Origin: Bugula neritina
Lineage: Eukaryota; Bryozoa; Gymnolaemata; Cheilostomatida; Bugulidae
NCBI GenBank assembly: GCA_964035545.1
Contig: OZ037769.1
Coordinates: 12,514,633 to 12,578,632 of the forward strand
Length of the DNA stretch: 64,000 nucleotides
Direction: 5' to 3'
The stretch's first letter is position 1, and the number at the start of each line of letters is the position of its first letter. Position numbers and translations under genes: made by a program. Of this stretch, positions 25,401 through 37,200 are shown piece after piece. The notes beneath the pieces were generated by a model. It was not told where the DNA came from, made no database searches, and saw only the letters and a program-made list of their open reading frames with translations.

Positions 25401-28400
25401 CGAGTTTGGATTATCACGTCAAAATGTACAAAATTGCATTGGAATGAAGTCTGCAGTGATGGGGCCAATGGCATAACGATACTATTGAAATTCATTATTA
25501 TTCTTTACTTTCGGTAGGTATCAATTTAATTTCTTGGATAATTGATACTTTTTAGAAACATAAAAAAACTCTCCTTTGCCAATGAGAAAAAAGCTCAACA
25601 GAAACAGTTACTGTTATTCTTTTCATGTCCCAGAGAGATAATGTAGAAAATATTAGAAAGTTCTGCGCTGCAACTCTAAAGTAGGAAGTGATGTTCACCT
25701 CTGGAGATTAACTAGAAGATGACTGACCTTGCTCACTTTAGCCATCTGTGCCTGTATGCCAGCAGAACTTAAAGCTTGGGTGGCCTTCTCCGCGTCCCCA
25801 GGGTGCTCAAAGTCCACAAACCCATAACCTGGATGCAGAAATTCATGCTTGTATGGTCAAACAATCACAAACTGATCGGCAGTGAAAGCTCCCAACAATA
25901 ATTCACATTTAAACAGTGGCTCAATAAATTACAGGCACTTTTAAAATTCACTATAATTCACAGAATATAAACAGTTATAAATTCAAACAATATAACCACA
26001 TGCATTATACAAGACAACATGTGTAACTGTTTTACAAAAGCTTTCTCACCTTTGCACTTGCCGCTCATTGGGTCTACTATAGCCTTAGTAGATACGATAC
26101 TACCATAGTTGGAGCAGAGGTTGAGCAGGTCCTGGTCGGTGGTGTTAGGAGTCAGCCCCCTGATGTACAGGTTGGTCTTGCTCAGGTTTTCTGGCCCCTG
26201 GTTGTAGGAGTTACGGCCCTGCAAATAATAAGGGAAGATAAATCTCAGATTCCTTAGAGTAGAGCCATTTTGAAACTTGAGAAAATACAGTTGGAATTAA
26301 GCACACGGACCATAAGACTTCACGGGAGCTACAAGCAAGTCCTCAAGATTTTACTTCTAATTACTAATGAAATTGGAAGGATTATTTGATATTTCAGCTC
26401 CTTTAGATAATCAGAAATGAGGCAATTCTACCTGACCAACCAGACCACTGACCCTTAAAGTGTACACATGCTTATAGGAGTTTACAGATGCTTATAGAAG
26501 TTTATAGATGCTTATAGAGACTTATAACTCACCGTGTAGCTGCCGTAAGCAGCGCCCATCTCGTTGTTGTAGTTTCTAGCAGCAGGTTGTCTGGGCTGGA
26601 ACTGCGATGGAGGCCCACCCCAGTTATGCTGAGGGGGAGGACCCCTGGTTATTCTCATAGGTCCACCCTGCTGAGGATTCATAACTACATTTATATGACT
26701 TACACAGTTATGTAGAGTAAGGGACGCGTATGAGCAGCTAGTAGCTAACTAACTAACAGTATTAGTCAACTAGCAGTAAGTATTAGTCAACTAGCAGTTT
26801 GTACTCAGTGAGTATTTTAGTTAGTGACTTAGTCAGATTCTGCTGTCAATATGAGTTGTAATCAGATAGTGAACTGCAGTACTAGGAGCAGACAGTTGTT
26901 AAACCCTAAACTGACCTTGAATACTAAACTTTCTGCAGTATATTACCAGCTGTAAGATTTTATAATCTAAGTAAGAATGCTTTATATAGCACCTTGACTA
27001 CATAGAAAGCTGGACCATTATCCCTTTAGATTTGTATCAAAAAAGCTGTCTAGATATGAAAAGATTATAAAAGGACACAATGCTCAATAGAGAGGAGAAC
27101 AACTACTAAAGTACTAATTGAAACTCACCCCCTGCTGGTGTTGCTGGGGCCTTTCCATTCCTCCTCCACCTCCTCGAGGACTGGACTGCTGGGGCTGCTG
27201 CTGCGGTGGAACTCTCTTCATACCAGGAGACAGAGTCTCGGAGGGTCCAGGTTGGCCCTAAACACCAGTGAAAGTGAGATGCTAGACAGAGTGTGGAATG
27301 CATATAAGCTGGGCATGAGCCAAACTTCAGCAAAACGTTTTAAAATAAGTTTACAAGGATGTGCTTATTCCGTATTTCAAACAATATGAAAGGTAAATTG
27401 AAAATGATTGTATACATAACTTTGTAATTATTTTATACAGAAATATTATGATACCTGTTATAGCTGCAAAAAGCAATACTGCATGTGGTTTAGTTACCAC
27501 ATTCCCTAATGCACACACAATTAGTTAGAGCATCACATTAAACTACAAGATTCTTACTAATCGGAAGAGCAAGTAAACTATATCATTCATCTAACTTCCA
27601 GTGACAAAAGGATGCTCTAGAGGGAGTGAAGGGAAAGGTCAGTAGATACTAACAATTAATATATAATTTATAAAATAACATAGTAGCATTACTGAATGTT
27701 TGCCAAGACTAACGAAGTAGATCAATAATGGGCTCATATGTGCCTAGTTCTGCGTGTCTACAGCCTAGTAACTAACGCTTCGTGTGTACACTTCGCGGCC
27801 TTGAGATACGCTCGAGTACGCACACCGCATACTGTCAAAGGTGCGATTAAATACTCAAGAGATATTCAGCTGTGGTAATCGCGGGCATGTCACGTGACCA
27901 GGCAGGAATTTAGTAAACAAGAAATTTTACATTATCACCAGTCGGTTTGTATAAGGAAATAACAGGCCTTACAAAGAAGGGCAGATTATAAGCATATTCT
28001 TGTTGAAACTTCTAATCAAGTTTATATGTAGGGCAGACGAGTTGAAGTAGGACAAGGTGGTGAAATCATGATGTTATTGTCTGCAATGTCATATGCTGAG
28101 ACTGTTATGTACTGCAAGCATATGCTGAGAACGAATGGGTAGTATATGTAAAGGTTCCTTTTAAATTGTGATTCAGCAACTAAGTTGGAGGTGAAGGGTG
28201 GATCGTTATTCTTACGAATCGGGGAGTTGGAATGCAAAGTCCTAAGGCTACATGTTGTAAGGTACCACTAGGTGCTGGAGCTAATAAAAGTAGAACGTTT
28301 TGAGTTTTAACTGCTGCTGTAGAAAGTGAGCGGGCTGTCTTGTGGATTTGGGGGATATTTTTGATAGAGATGATATGAAAAGTCCATCAGCTTTTAGATG

Positions 28401-28628
28401 ATTAGTTCACATCAACCTGTACTTAACTAGTAGCCGCCCCCCTGTTCGACCAATCAAAAGTTTGGTGGCGCCATCTCCCTCATAATGTAATACAGTTAGA
28501 CCATCACGTGATCAAAACTGACTGCGAATTACCTTCATCTCAGCGCTGACTGGTTTGGTCTCGGCTACTTCAGCCTGCTCCCCGTTGGTTTGGGGTGGGT
28601 TCTGCTCAGTGGTTGTAGTGCCACTCAT
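22427..28628 (-). CDS. RBMS: RBMS / alan-shepard-type RNA-binding protein (two RRMs), alternative first exons
   Basis: Single-stranded-nucleic-acid-binding protein of the RBMS/Shep family. Common exons (minus): 26218-26050, 25828-25728, 25360-25237, 24267-24048, 23819-23701, 23006-22864, 22585-22427; all phases agree. RRM1 contains TNLYIRGL (RNP2) and KCKGYGFVDF (RNP1); the QAQMAK linker and [13 protein letters not shown] (RNP2 of RRM2) are near-identical to human RBMS1 as I recall it; RNP1 of RRM2 is SRGVGFCRM and is followed by [11 protein letters not shown]. The C-terminal third is Gln/Gly/Pro/Met-rich and disordered. Two 5' ends fit: coding exons 28628-28533 and 27257-27129 splice in phase 0 directly to 26218 (419 residues), or translation starts at ATG 26682 in exon 26682-26533 (394 residues). 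They cannot be combined, because the only acceptor before 26682 puts a stop in frame. A splice acceptor precedes 28634, so a 5' UTR exon lies further upstream, possibly ending at the donor near 30713. Confidence 0.92.
26461..26528. repeat. Three-copy ~22-bp tandem repeat beside an RBMS donor site
   Basis: The unit contains GCTTATAGAAGTTTATAGAT and occurs about three times just inside the intron downstream of the 26533 donor. Confidence 0.75.
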
Positions 28629-28707
28629 CTCGTCCTACAAAAAAATTGTGAGAAATGAACTGGAATGATGAGCACTGAATAACATTAACTTTCAGTTAGA
28701 GGTAGGT

Positions 28708-28830
28708 GCAGTAATGGGGGAATTGAGAAAAGCCTGTGTTCTAGATTAGAAATGTAGCAAAAGAATTTCAACCTGTGCCCCACACCAAAATTTATAGAAC
28801 TTAAACTATCTCAATTTCTCCACTACTGCT
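28708..28830. mobile_element. Short TIR element, copy 1 (RBMS 5' intron)
   Basis: Ends GCAGTAATGGGGGAATTGAGA and TCTCAATTTCTCCACTACTGC are imperfect inverted repeats. A second copy at 44624-44773 shares the interior words AGAAAAGCCTGTGTTCTAG and AACTTA-CTATCTCAATTTCTCC, which marks this as a dispersed family. Confidence 0.65.
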
Positions 28831-28834
28831 CCTA

Positions 28835-30710
28835 AGTGTCAGTTAAGCCTACGTGCCACCTTACCAATCACTCTCGTGCAGTGAATATCTAATGATGTCA
28901 ATGTGAATATTAACATGATTCAAATAGGATTAATCACTCCTTATCTGTGCTTGGGCCTTTGCATTTCTTATTGTAAACTCATATTGGAGTATGAAAATAC
29001 TTTTACCCATTTTCAGTAACTAGAAGACCTGGCTAATACCAAATAGATTACTAGCTAGTCAACAACTACAGTGAAATAATAAAATATTTACCAACTGCTG
29101 GCATTATTCAAAACATTCTGCATCAAGTGTAATAATTCTAAAAAGTTTTTCAATACGTTTTAGCAACAGCCCCAATTGAAATTTACAGAGTTGTACTATG
29201 ATTGCCTGAGTAACTTATTGATTATCCTAATCATATTTTTATTATAATATAATACTCAACAATCCAGAGATCAACTTATAAATCAATGAAGTAAAAACTA
29301 CGCTTTACAAAACAAAACTCAATTTTTCAGGTGTTGCACACATTAATGGCCACCATGAAAATCACAATGATGGTCTCAATTTCACACTAATACATGCCAG
29401 TGTAAATCATATTCATGCTGCAACTGAGATAAATTGGTTAATATTTTGAGAATTGATTTAGGTCCTTGCCTAATTTTCATCAACAAAAACTTCAGCAAAT
29501 CATTCAGGTGAGCAGAAACAGAGAGTTATCAAAATGAGTATGAGTGAACTAAAAGTCGCAGTGGAGAGTTTAATTAAGATCTAACTAGAACAGCTAAGTC
29601 AAAATTGGCAAGTGTGATTCCAAATCTACTGTGACAACAAAACCAACAACGTCTATTTACAATGCAAGGCTCAGTCTAATTGCTGACTGACACCAACAAC
29701 ACAACAGATTTAACAATTTTGAACTTTAATTTGCTTTAACTTTTACCTAAATTAAAATAAGGATGTTGGGCTACTATCCTGGTATTTACCAAAATAATGA
29801 TATTTCAGTAATTAGGCCTTTACTGTTATTAAAATAATCAATAACTAGAAATAAACGTACTACTACAACTACTATTACTGTACCAGTAGTCTAGTACTAG
29901 CATTACTATACCTATACCTAATAAGTATATATGAGCTACTATAATTATAATATCACTAGTTATTACACTTACTTATTATTATGTATAGTTATTGCCTATT
30001 GGTGTTACTATTACTACTACTAATCTTAGAGTAAGTCTATTACCATTAGCCATTAGCTTAAGCATTGCACTTGTGATTCAAATAACACTTATAGACAGTT
30101 ATACTTACATTCATAACTTACAGTTATACTATTACTCATTACTGTATTAGTATTACATTTACTAACACTGACACTAACAGTAACGCTAACGGTAAGGGTA
30201 GTAAGACTAAGAGTGTAAGAGTAACTGTAAGTGTAACACAAACCGCCGCAAAAAATGAATTGACTATTGAAATTGCTATTAGTATTAGTATTACTATTAC
30301 TATTAGTATTTATAATTCTCATAATAAATAATGCTGATGTGATGGTGATAGTGTTGCTATTGATTACAAGTTTATATTCATGTTGAGCTGTTCAGTTTGA
30401 GTTTGACTTTCACTTTGAGCTTATGAATCAGAATGAGAATCAGAATGGAACTTGAAGTTGATGCTAACAGTAAAACTAAAAGTAAGAGTAAGTGAGGCTA
30501 AGCTAGTAAGTGCATCATCATTACAACAAATTAAAAACATAATTACAGCATTTTCTTATAACTTCAAATTGGAAACCTAAGCTAAAACGCACAGATAATT
30601 ACTACGACATTAACTGTGAGCCAGTGGCTGTGAGGTGCGAGCCGGTGCGTGAGAAACGTACAAAAACAAAAATCAAAGCGATTACAAAAGTGAGAAAGTA
30701 GGGATAAATT
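28835..30710. other. RBMS 5' UTR intron with drifting simple sequence
   Basis: No coding exon. From about 29850 to 30500 it is cryptically simple: degenerate 6-bp words such as ACTATT, CTAACA and AAGAGT, as seen also at 16 kb, 52 kb and 55.5 kb. Confidence 0.5.
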
Positions 30711-31273
30711 ACCTTCATAATATGAATAATAACTCTTCAGTAAATATCGGTTAAATGCGGCTAAATATGGCGACACAACACTGAAGGGGTTCATATACGG
30801 TCCCTTCAGAAATTTGTGTCAAAAATATTATAAAATACAGAAAAAGGCTTAGTAATATCTACCGCGAACATCAGCGGAAGCTTGAAATGATTGACATCTG
30901 GCAATTAGGTCATCAATGGGCGGAGAATAGCCATTTTATCTGCCGGCTGTCCTTTTCACCGCCTCGTTATCTCGCATTCAGTATTGATCGAGAGCTTAGT
31001 ATTAGCTAAATGAATTTTCCGTAGGTAAAAATAACTTCAGATTTTAAGATGAGTTACTTTACGTATAAAGTCCAACAGAGCTAGCGCTACCTTCGTATTG
31101 AAGCATCAACTAACCGAGAGAAAAATATTGCGTTTTCTTCTCGAACAACTATTATTAATAACTCTAAATCTAATACTAATAGTAATAGTTGTATAAATTA
31201 AAATTTAGGCGGCATTTTTAGTGTGAAAATCAACGCTTGTAATTTGACTCTTAGAAAAGCTTAAATCCACGAA
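30711..31273. promoter_or_regulatory. Probable divergent promoter region, RBMS (-) and API5 (+)
   Basis: Richer in GC and CpG than its surroundings around 30880-31000 (for example GGCGGAGAATAGCCATTTTATCTGCCGG). It separates the API5 ATG from a minus-strand donor (TTATGAAG then GTAATT at about 30713) that could end the RBMS 5' UTR exon. Promoter function is inferred from position and base composition. Confidence 0.4.
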
Positions 31274-34200
31274 ATGGCAACACTTGAAGAACTATATCAG
31301 TATTATGAAGTGCTTAGTGATGCTAAAGACAAAGCTGGAGAAGTAAGTTCAAGTTCGCCACGCTAGAATTTCCCCAAACATCGTGGTCGTGATCCTTTTC
31401 ATATTGAATTTGATTTGTCAAAATATTTATAATGACATTGCTTTAGTTAATAGTCATAAATCATGATTATGATTGTCCTTGTGATTGTAACAAATACTAT
31501 GTAAGGACTCAAGATTTGCTTAAGAAAGTTCTTTAGCAATATTGATATTCACTTCAGTAAATAGAAATTGTTTTTTTTTCTAGCATGAAGCGGGGTTTCT
31601 TGCTATCATAGCATCAGTTAAAGGTGATGCCAAAGAGAAAAGGTTGGCTTCACAGCTTATCTCAAGGTTCTTCAAATATTTTCCCCAGCATATGGAGAAA
31701 GCAATGAACGCCCAACTTGATCTCTGCGAAGATGAAGATGTTAATGTAAGCTCTAAGTCTAACAACTGTTCACTAAAATTAAATCCAAGTTAAAATGGTA
31801 CTGAGTATATGCGATAATACAGAATGAGTGGAATAATATATCTACATCTATATTTACTGCTTATGTCAAACCACTTAATCAAATCAATTTTGAATTAAAC
31901 TGTTTTGATTCAAATATTTTGTGATTTACCAAGCACAAAACTATCTCTTAATTTGCAGTAAAGTTTGAACCCTTACAATGGCAGTAAAGGCAGAGTTTTA
32001 CTTATCGTACTAATGTGCTATAGCATCTTACAACCTGTGTTTAGTGTTTCCTATTTGCAATGTTTATCAAATAAGGTTCTAGCCTTAGTGAACGGATATT
32101 TAGTTATTACTGAATGTGTTTAAACACCCACCAACCTGTTTGTTGTGAGCAGATTAGAAAGCAAGCAATCAAAGATTTACCGTCCATTTGTAAAGAGTCT
32201 CCTGAAAACTTGCCTAGGATTGCCGACGTTTTGACTCAGCTGCTACAGACCGATGACAGCACCGAGCACAACCTAGTTCAGATTGCATTGCTCAATCTCA
32301 TGAGGAGTGACATCAAGGGTTAGTAGTTTCCACTTGTAAGCTCTGTAAGCTCACACCCCCATCGACTTGTACATTCTAAGTTAACAAAGCTCAGGCTATA
32401 GTAACCTATCACCAAATGAACTGGTGATCTCAATGCGGATTCTTTTCTGTTGGGTATAGAATGATACTTTTAGTTACTTTCCATTTAGCCATCAGTTTGA
32501 TCAAATTATTCAAAAAGTATGCAGTGTTTACGGACTATTCTCCATTATAGTGAAAAAAGCAATGTTTTTAATTTTGTAACGTTGCACACCAAAGTCGTAA
32601 TCTCTCTAGGCAGATTATTACATTATGAAGATAATAATTATACCTATTGCAATAGTTCCCTGGTCACACCTAAATACTAGATATGCTATAACTGTGGTGT
32701 AATACGTTGACACATCAGCTCATGTGTTTGCAGGTGCTCTGCAGGGCATATTCACTCAGATTATCAACGGTGATGACACGGTTAGAGAGAAGGCAATCAA
32801 GTTCCTGTCAGTGAGACTCAAGTCTTTAGGAGAAGATTTGGTGTCTGCCAAGATTGAGGAGTTTATTGTAGAGGAATCTAAAAAGGTGATTTGCATTATT
32901 ATTATTGGTTTATAAAAATTTATGAGCCATCTTACTTAATTTAGTACGCACTCGAAATTTCAAGTTTTAGCTATTTTTCACAATTTAGCTGCCAATTTAT
33001 ACAGGGTTTTGCCCAAAACTAACAAAATATTAATAAATCCAAATCAAGGTTCTTTTTAATTTTGCTTAATTTGCCATGTTTTTCTTAATTATTCAGATAA
33101 TTTGGAGTTGTGGACCATCACGAAAAACCCGTGAAGGTCTGCAAATCTAAATTATTAACTAATTACTCGTAATTAGGAAAAAAGATAGCAAATCAAGCAA
33201 AATTAAAAATAATCTCAATTATTTCGTTGTATGTATTAATATTTTGTTAGTTTTGGGCGAAACCCGTATAAATTGGCAACTAAATTGTGAAAAATAGCTA
33301 AAGACTGAAGATTTCCAGTGTGGACTAAATTAAGTAAAATTTATATATTTTACCAAAAGTAGTTACACAACACTGTAAGAAAACTTTGGATGAACATAAC
33401 TGGAATCATGTTCATTTAGATGTGACAGAACAATATCTTAGTGATTTGCTTATTCGTATATTTACAAAAGTTGTTCATTTTTCTTCTATTATAATACTGG
33501 TAGTTTGCTTTGTCAGTTCTCTTGTGTTGGATAACTAAACTGTTTACTCCTTTATTAAAGCGTTTTTACATGTCAATTTTGTTTATGTATATTTACGAGA
33601 AAACTCGCAAATAACTGCTGCCTGTCTCTGCACCAGGTCCTGCAAGACGTGACTGCTGATGAGTTCCTCATGTTCATGACTATCCTCTCCGGGTTAAAGT
33701 GCATGCAGACCCTGGTGGGGAGACAACACCTCGTAGATATTATATCACAGCAAGCTGGATTTGATTCCGACTTTGAGGTATTGCAAGATTGTTACTTTGA
33801 TTTGTTATTCAAATTGTGCTATAGAAAAGTTCTGTTTGAATTTTTACCTTTCAGCTTCTATAATAATTTATTTCACCTGATAAAAATGATTGCATAATAA
33901 GCAGACGGCTCTAGACTGTTTTGCTTTTCAACCAATCATTCGGTATTATTCAGTCATCATGGCCATTCTTTTACTTTATAATAACTCTTCAAATCATATT
34001 ACTATTTATTAGCTTTATATTACTAGTTATTAGCACTATATTACTAGTTATTAGCACTATATTACTAGTTATTAGCACTATATTACTAGTTATTAGCTTT
34101 ATATTACTAGTTATTAGCACTATATTACTAGTTATTAGCACTATATTACTAGTTATTAGCACTATATTACTAGTTATTAGCACTATATTACTAGTTATTA

Positions 34201-37200
34201 GCACTATATTACTAGTTATTAGCACTATATTACTAGTTATTACCAGTATATTACTAGTTATTAGCACTATATTACTAGTTATTAGCACTATATTACTAGT
34301 TATTAGCACTATATTACTAGTTATTAGCTCTATATTACTAGTTATTAGCACTATATTACTAGTTATTACCAGTATATTACTAGTTATTAGCACTATATTA
34401 CTAGTTATTAGCACTATATTACTAGTTATTAGCACTATATTACTAGTTATTAGCACTATATTACTAGTTATTAGCACTATATTACTAGTTATTACCAGTA
34501 TATTACTAGTTATTAGCACTATATTACTAGTTATTACCAGTATATTACTAGTTATTACCAGTATATTACTAGTTATTAGCACTATATTACTAGTTATTAC
34601 CAGTATATTACTAGTTATTAGCACTATATTACTAGTTATTACCAGTATATTACTAGTTATTAGCACTATATTACTAGTTATTAGCACTATATTACTAGTT
34701 ATTAGCACTATATTACTAGTTATTACCAGTATATTACTAGTTATTAGCACTATATTACTAGTTATTAGCACTATATTACTAGTTATTAGCTCTATATTAC
34801 TAGTTATTAGCACTATATTACTAGTTATTAGCACTATATTACTAGTTATTAGCACTATATTACTAGTTATTAGCACTATATTACTAGTTATTACCAGTAT
34901 ATTACTAGTTATTAGCACTATATTACTAGTTATTACCAGTATATTACTAGTTATTACCAGTATATTACTAGTTATTAGCACTATATTACTAGTTATTACC
35001 AGTATATTACTAGTTATTAGCACTATATTACTAGTTATTACCAGTATATTACTAGTTATTAGCACTATATTACTAGTTATTAGCACTATATTACTAGTTA
35101 TTAGCTCTATATTACTAGTTATTAGCACTATATTACTAGTTATTAGCACTATATTACTAGTTATTAGCTCTATATTCTTATTTATTAAAACTATATTACT
35201 AGTATTTATGATGTTTTACTGCTCATTTACACTATTAGCCAGTTATCTTTACTGAATTACTATTTTAATGCTATGTCACATGTTGTGCACTTTATATTGT
35301 TGGTAGTTGTCTGTCCTACATTACTACTTCTGTTCACACAGGCCCAAGACTCTGATTGTGTAGATAGGATTGTATCCTGTACCCAGCAAGCTATCCCAAT
35401 GTTCTCTGTGAGTATACCCTCTACCTTTGTACATTGTAGTAACAGCTGTTGTGACAGTTACCTGCTTGTTCACTAGTACAGTGCTCCCTCTATATCTCAT
35501 GGTTACATTTCTTTAAAAATTCTATAGGTCCTGAGAAGGGCTTAGTTTTCCATTTTGGGGTTTATGTATGTGTGTATAAGGACAAAATGGCAGAATTTAA
35601 CAGATCCGTGAGTTAAATTGGTATTCTACTCTGTAACGAATTGAGGTTTTGGGACACGCAGCTTAGTGAGATATGGAGGGAGCACTATATTAAAAAGCTT
35701 CAATGAAAAGTACTAGTAGTTGTTTTCTCATGAATCTACAAGTATATTTAGAAGACAATTCCATAATATTGTTTGCTTTGCAGAAAAATGTCCACTCAAC
35801 GAAGTTTATGTCTTACTACATGGACCAAGTGGTTGGTAAGATAGCCAGTGTAGCCAACATGGAGGAGGGAGAGGACACCAAGCTGGAGGTGCTCAAACAG
35901 CTGGCTGACATGGCACAGTGGTGCCCTGAGCTGGAGAACCTGCCTGAGAAACTGGCCAACCTGTACACAGCTATCAAGGTTAGTCATCTTCTTCCTTCAC
36001 TGTCTTAGTGGTGTGTAGTGGAGAGGTGCAGCTGGTTGGTGTTGGACTGTGCTGTTGATATCTGTCTGTGTTATATTACTATATTATTATATTACTATAT
36101 TCTTATATTACTATATTCTTATATTACTGTATTATTATATTACTGTATTATTCTATTACTGTATTACTATATTCTTATATTACTATATTCTTATATTACT
36201 ATATTCTTATGTTACTGTATTACTATATTCTTATATTACTGTAGCACTATGTTATTATATTACGGTATTACTATGTTACTATATTCTTATATTACTATAT
36301 TACTGTGTTACTATATTCCTATATTACTATATTCTTATATTACTATGTTCTTATATTACTATATTACTCGGTATTATTATATTAGTATAGTCTTAAATTG
36401 TTGGAATGTTATATTGCTATATTTTTATATTAATATGTTCTTATATTACTGTCTCGCTATATTTTTATATTGCTGCGAGACTATATTCTTATATTACTGT
36501 TATATGATTCGATTGTGTGGGCAATGTGTTGTAGTGTAGATCTTGTAGTGTATTAATATATTATGTCGTGTAGATATAGTAATGTAGGCTAGATAATATA
36601 GTGATGTAGACATTGTAGTCATGTTCAGTTAGCCAGTGCATATAATATGATGTGCTGTACAAGATCTACTCCAAGTATTTCATCAGATAATATAATAACA
36701 TGGCTGTGTTACTACACACTGGACTGTTTGGCTCATAAACTAGTGTCAGCATAGAGATGCCAACTCTGTTATCTCCACATCTCCTCTATTAAATCACTGC
36801 TGCCTATTATGCTGTACTGTGCATTTCCCACACCAGCTGTGAACATAAAGTAGGCTAGCTGAAGTGTGCTGCTCACAGTGTGGTGTGAAATGCTGCCAGG
36901 TTATTCTGGCAGCCTGCAGCTACTGAATAGTTCTATATTTAGACACTATATTTTTGAGCTTTAAATGCTTGTAGCTTCCTTGTTTGACAGCTGAAAATAT
37001 TGCATGTATAAACTTTTTAATCCAACTTCTAAAAATTTAGATTTTCATTCTGTCATTACAAACAAGTCACTATTCTTGCTGTCACAACAGCATCATGATA
37101 GTTGATTAACTCATTCCTCAACCATATGGCTCAAAAACTTAAGTTTTGGTGCATATTAGGTTTATTGTAGTCGGGAAAATGTGAATAACAGAGTGGTAAT

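Noticed and set aside
33921-35255. Overlapping 444- and 386-codon frames on opposite strands
   Set aside because: They are created by the 21-bp minisatellite, whose length is a multiple of three; located in an API5 intron.
36018-36539. Tyr/Leu-rich frames of 113 and 173 codons
   Set aside because: By-products of the TTATATTAC repeat in API5 intron 7.
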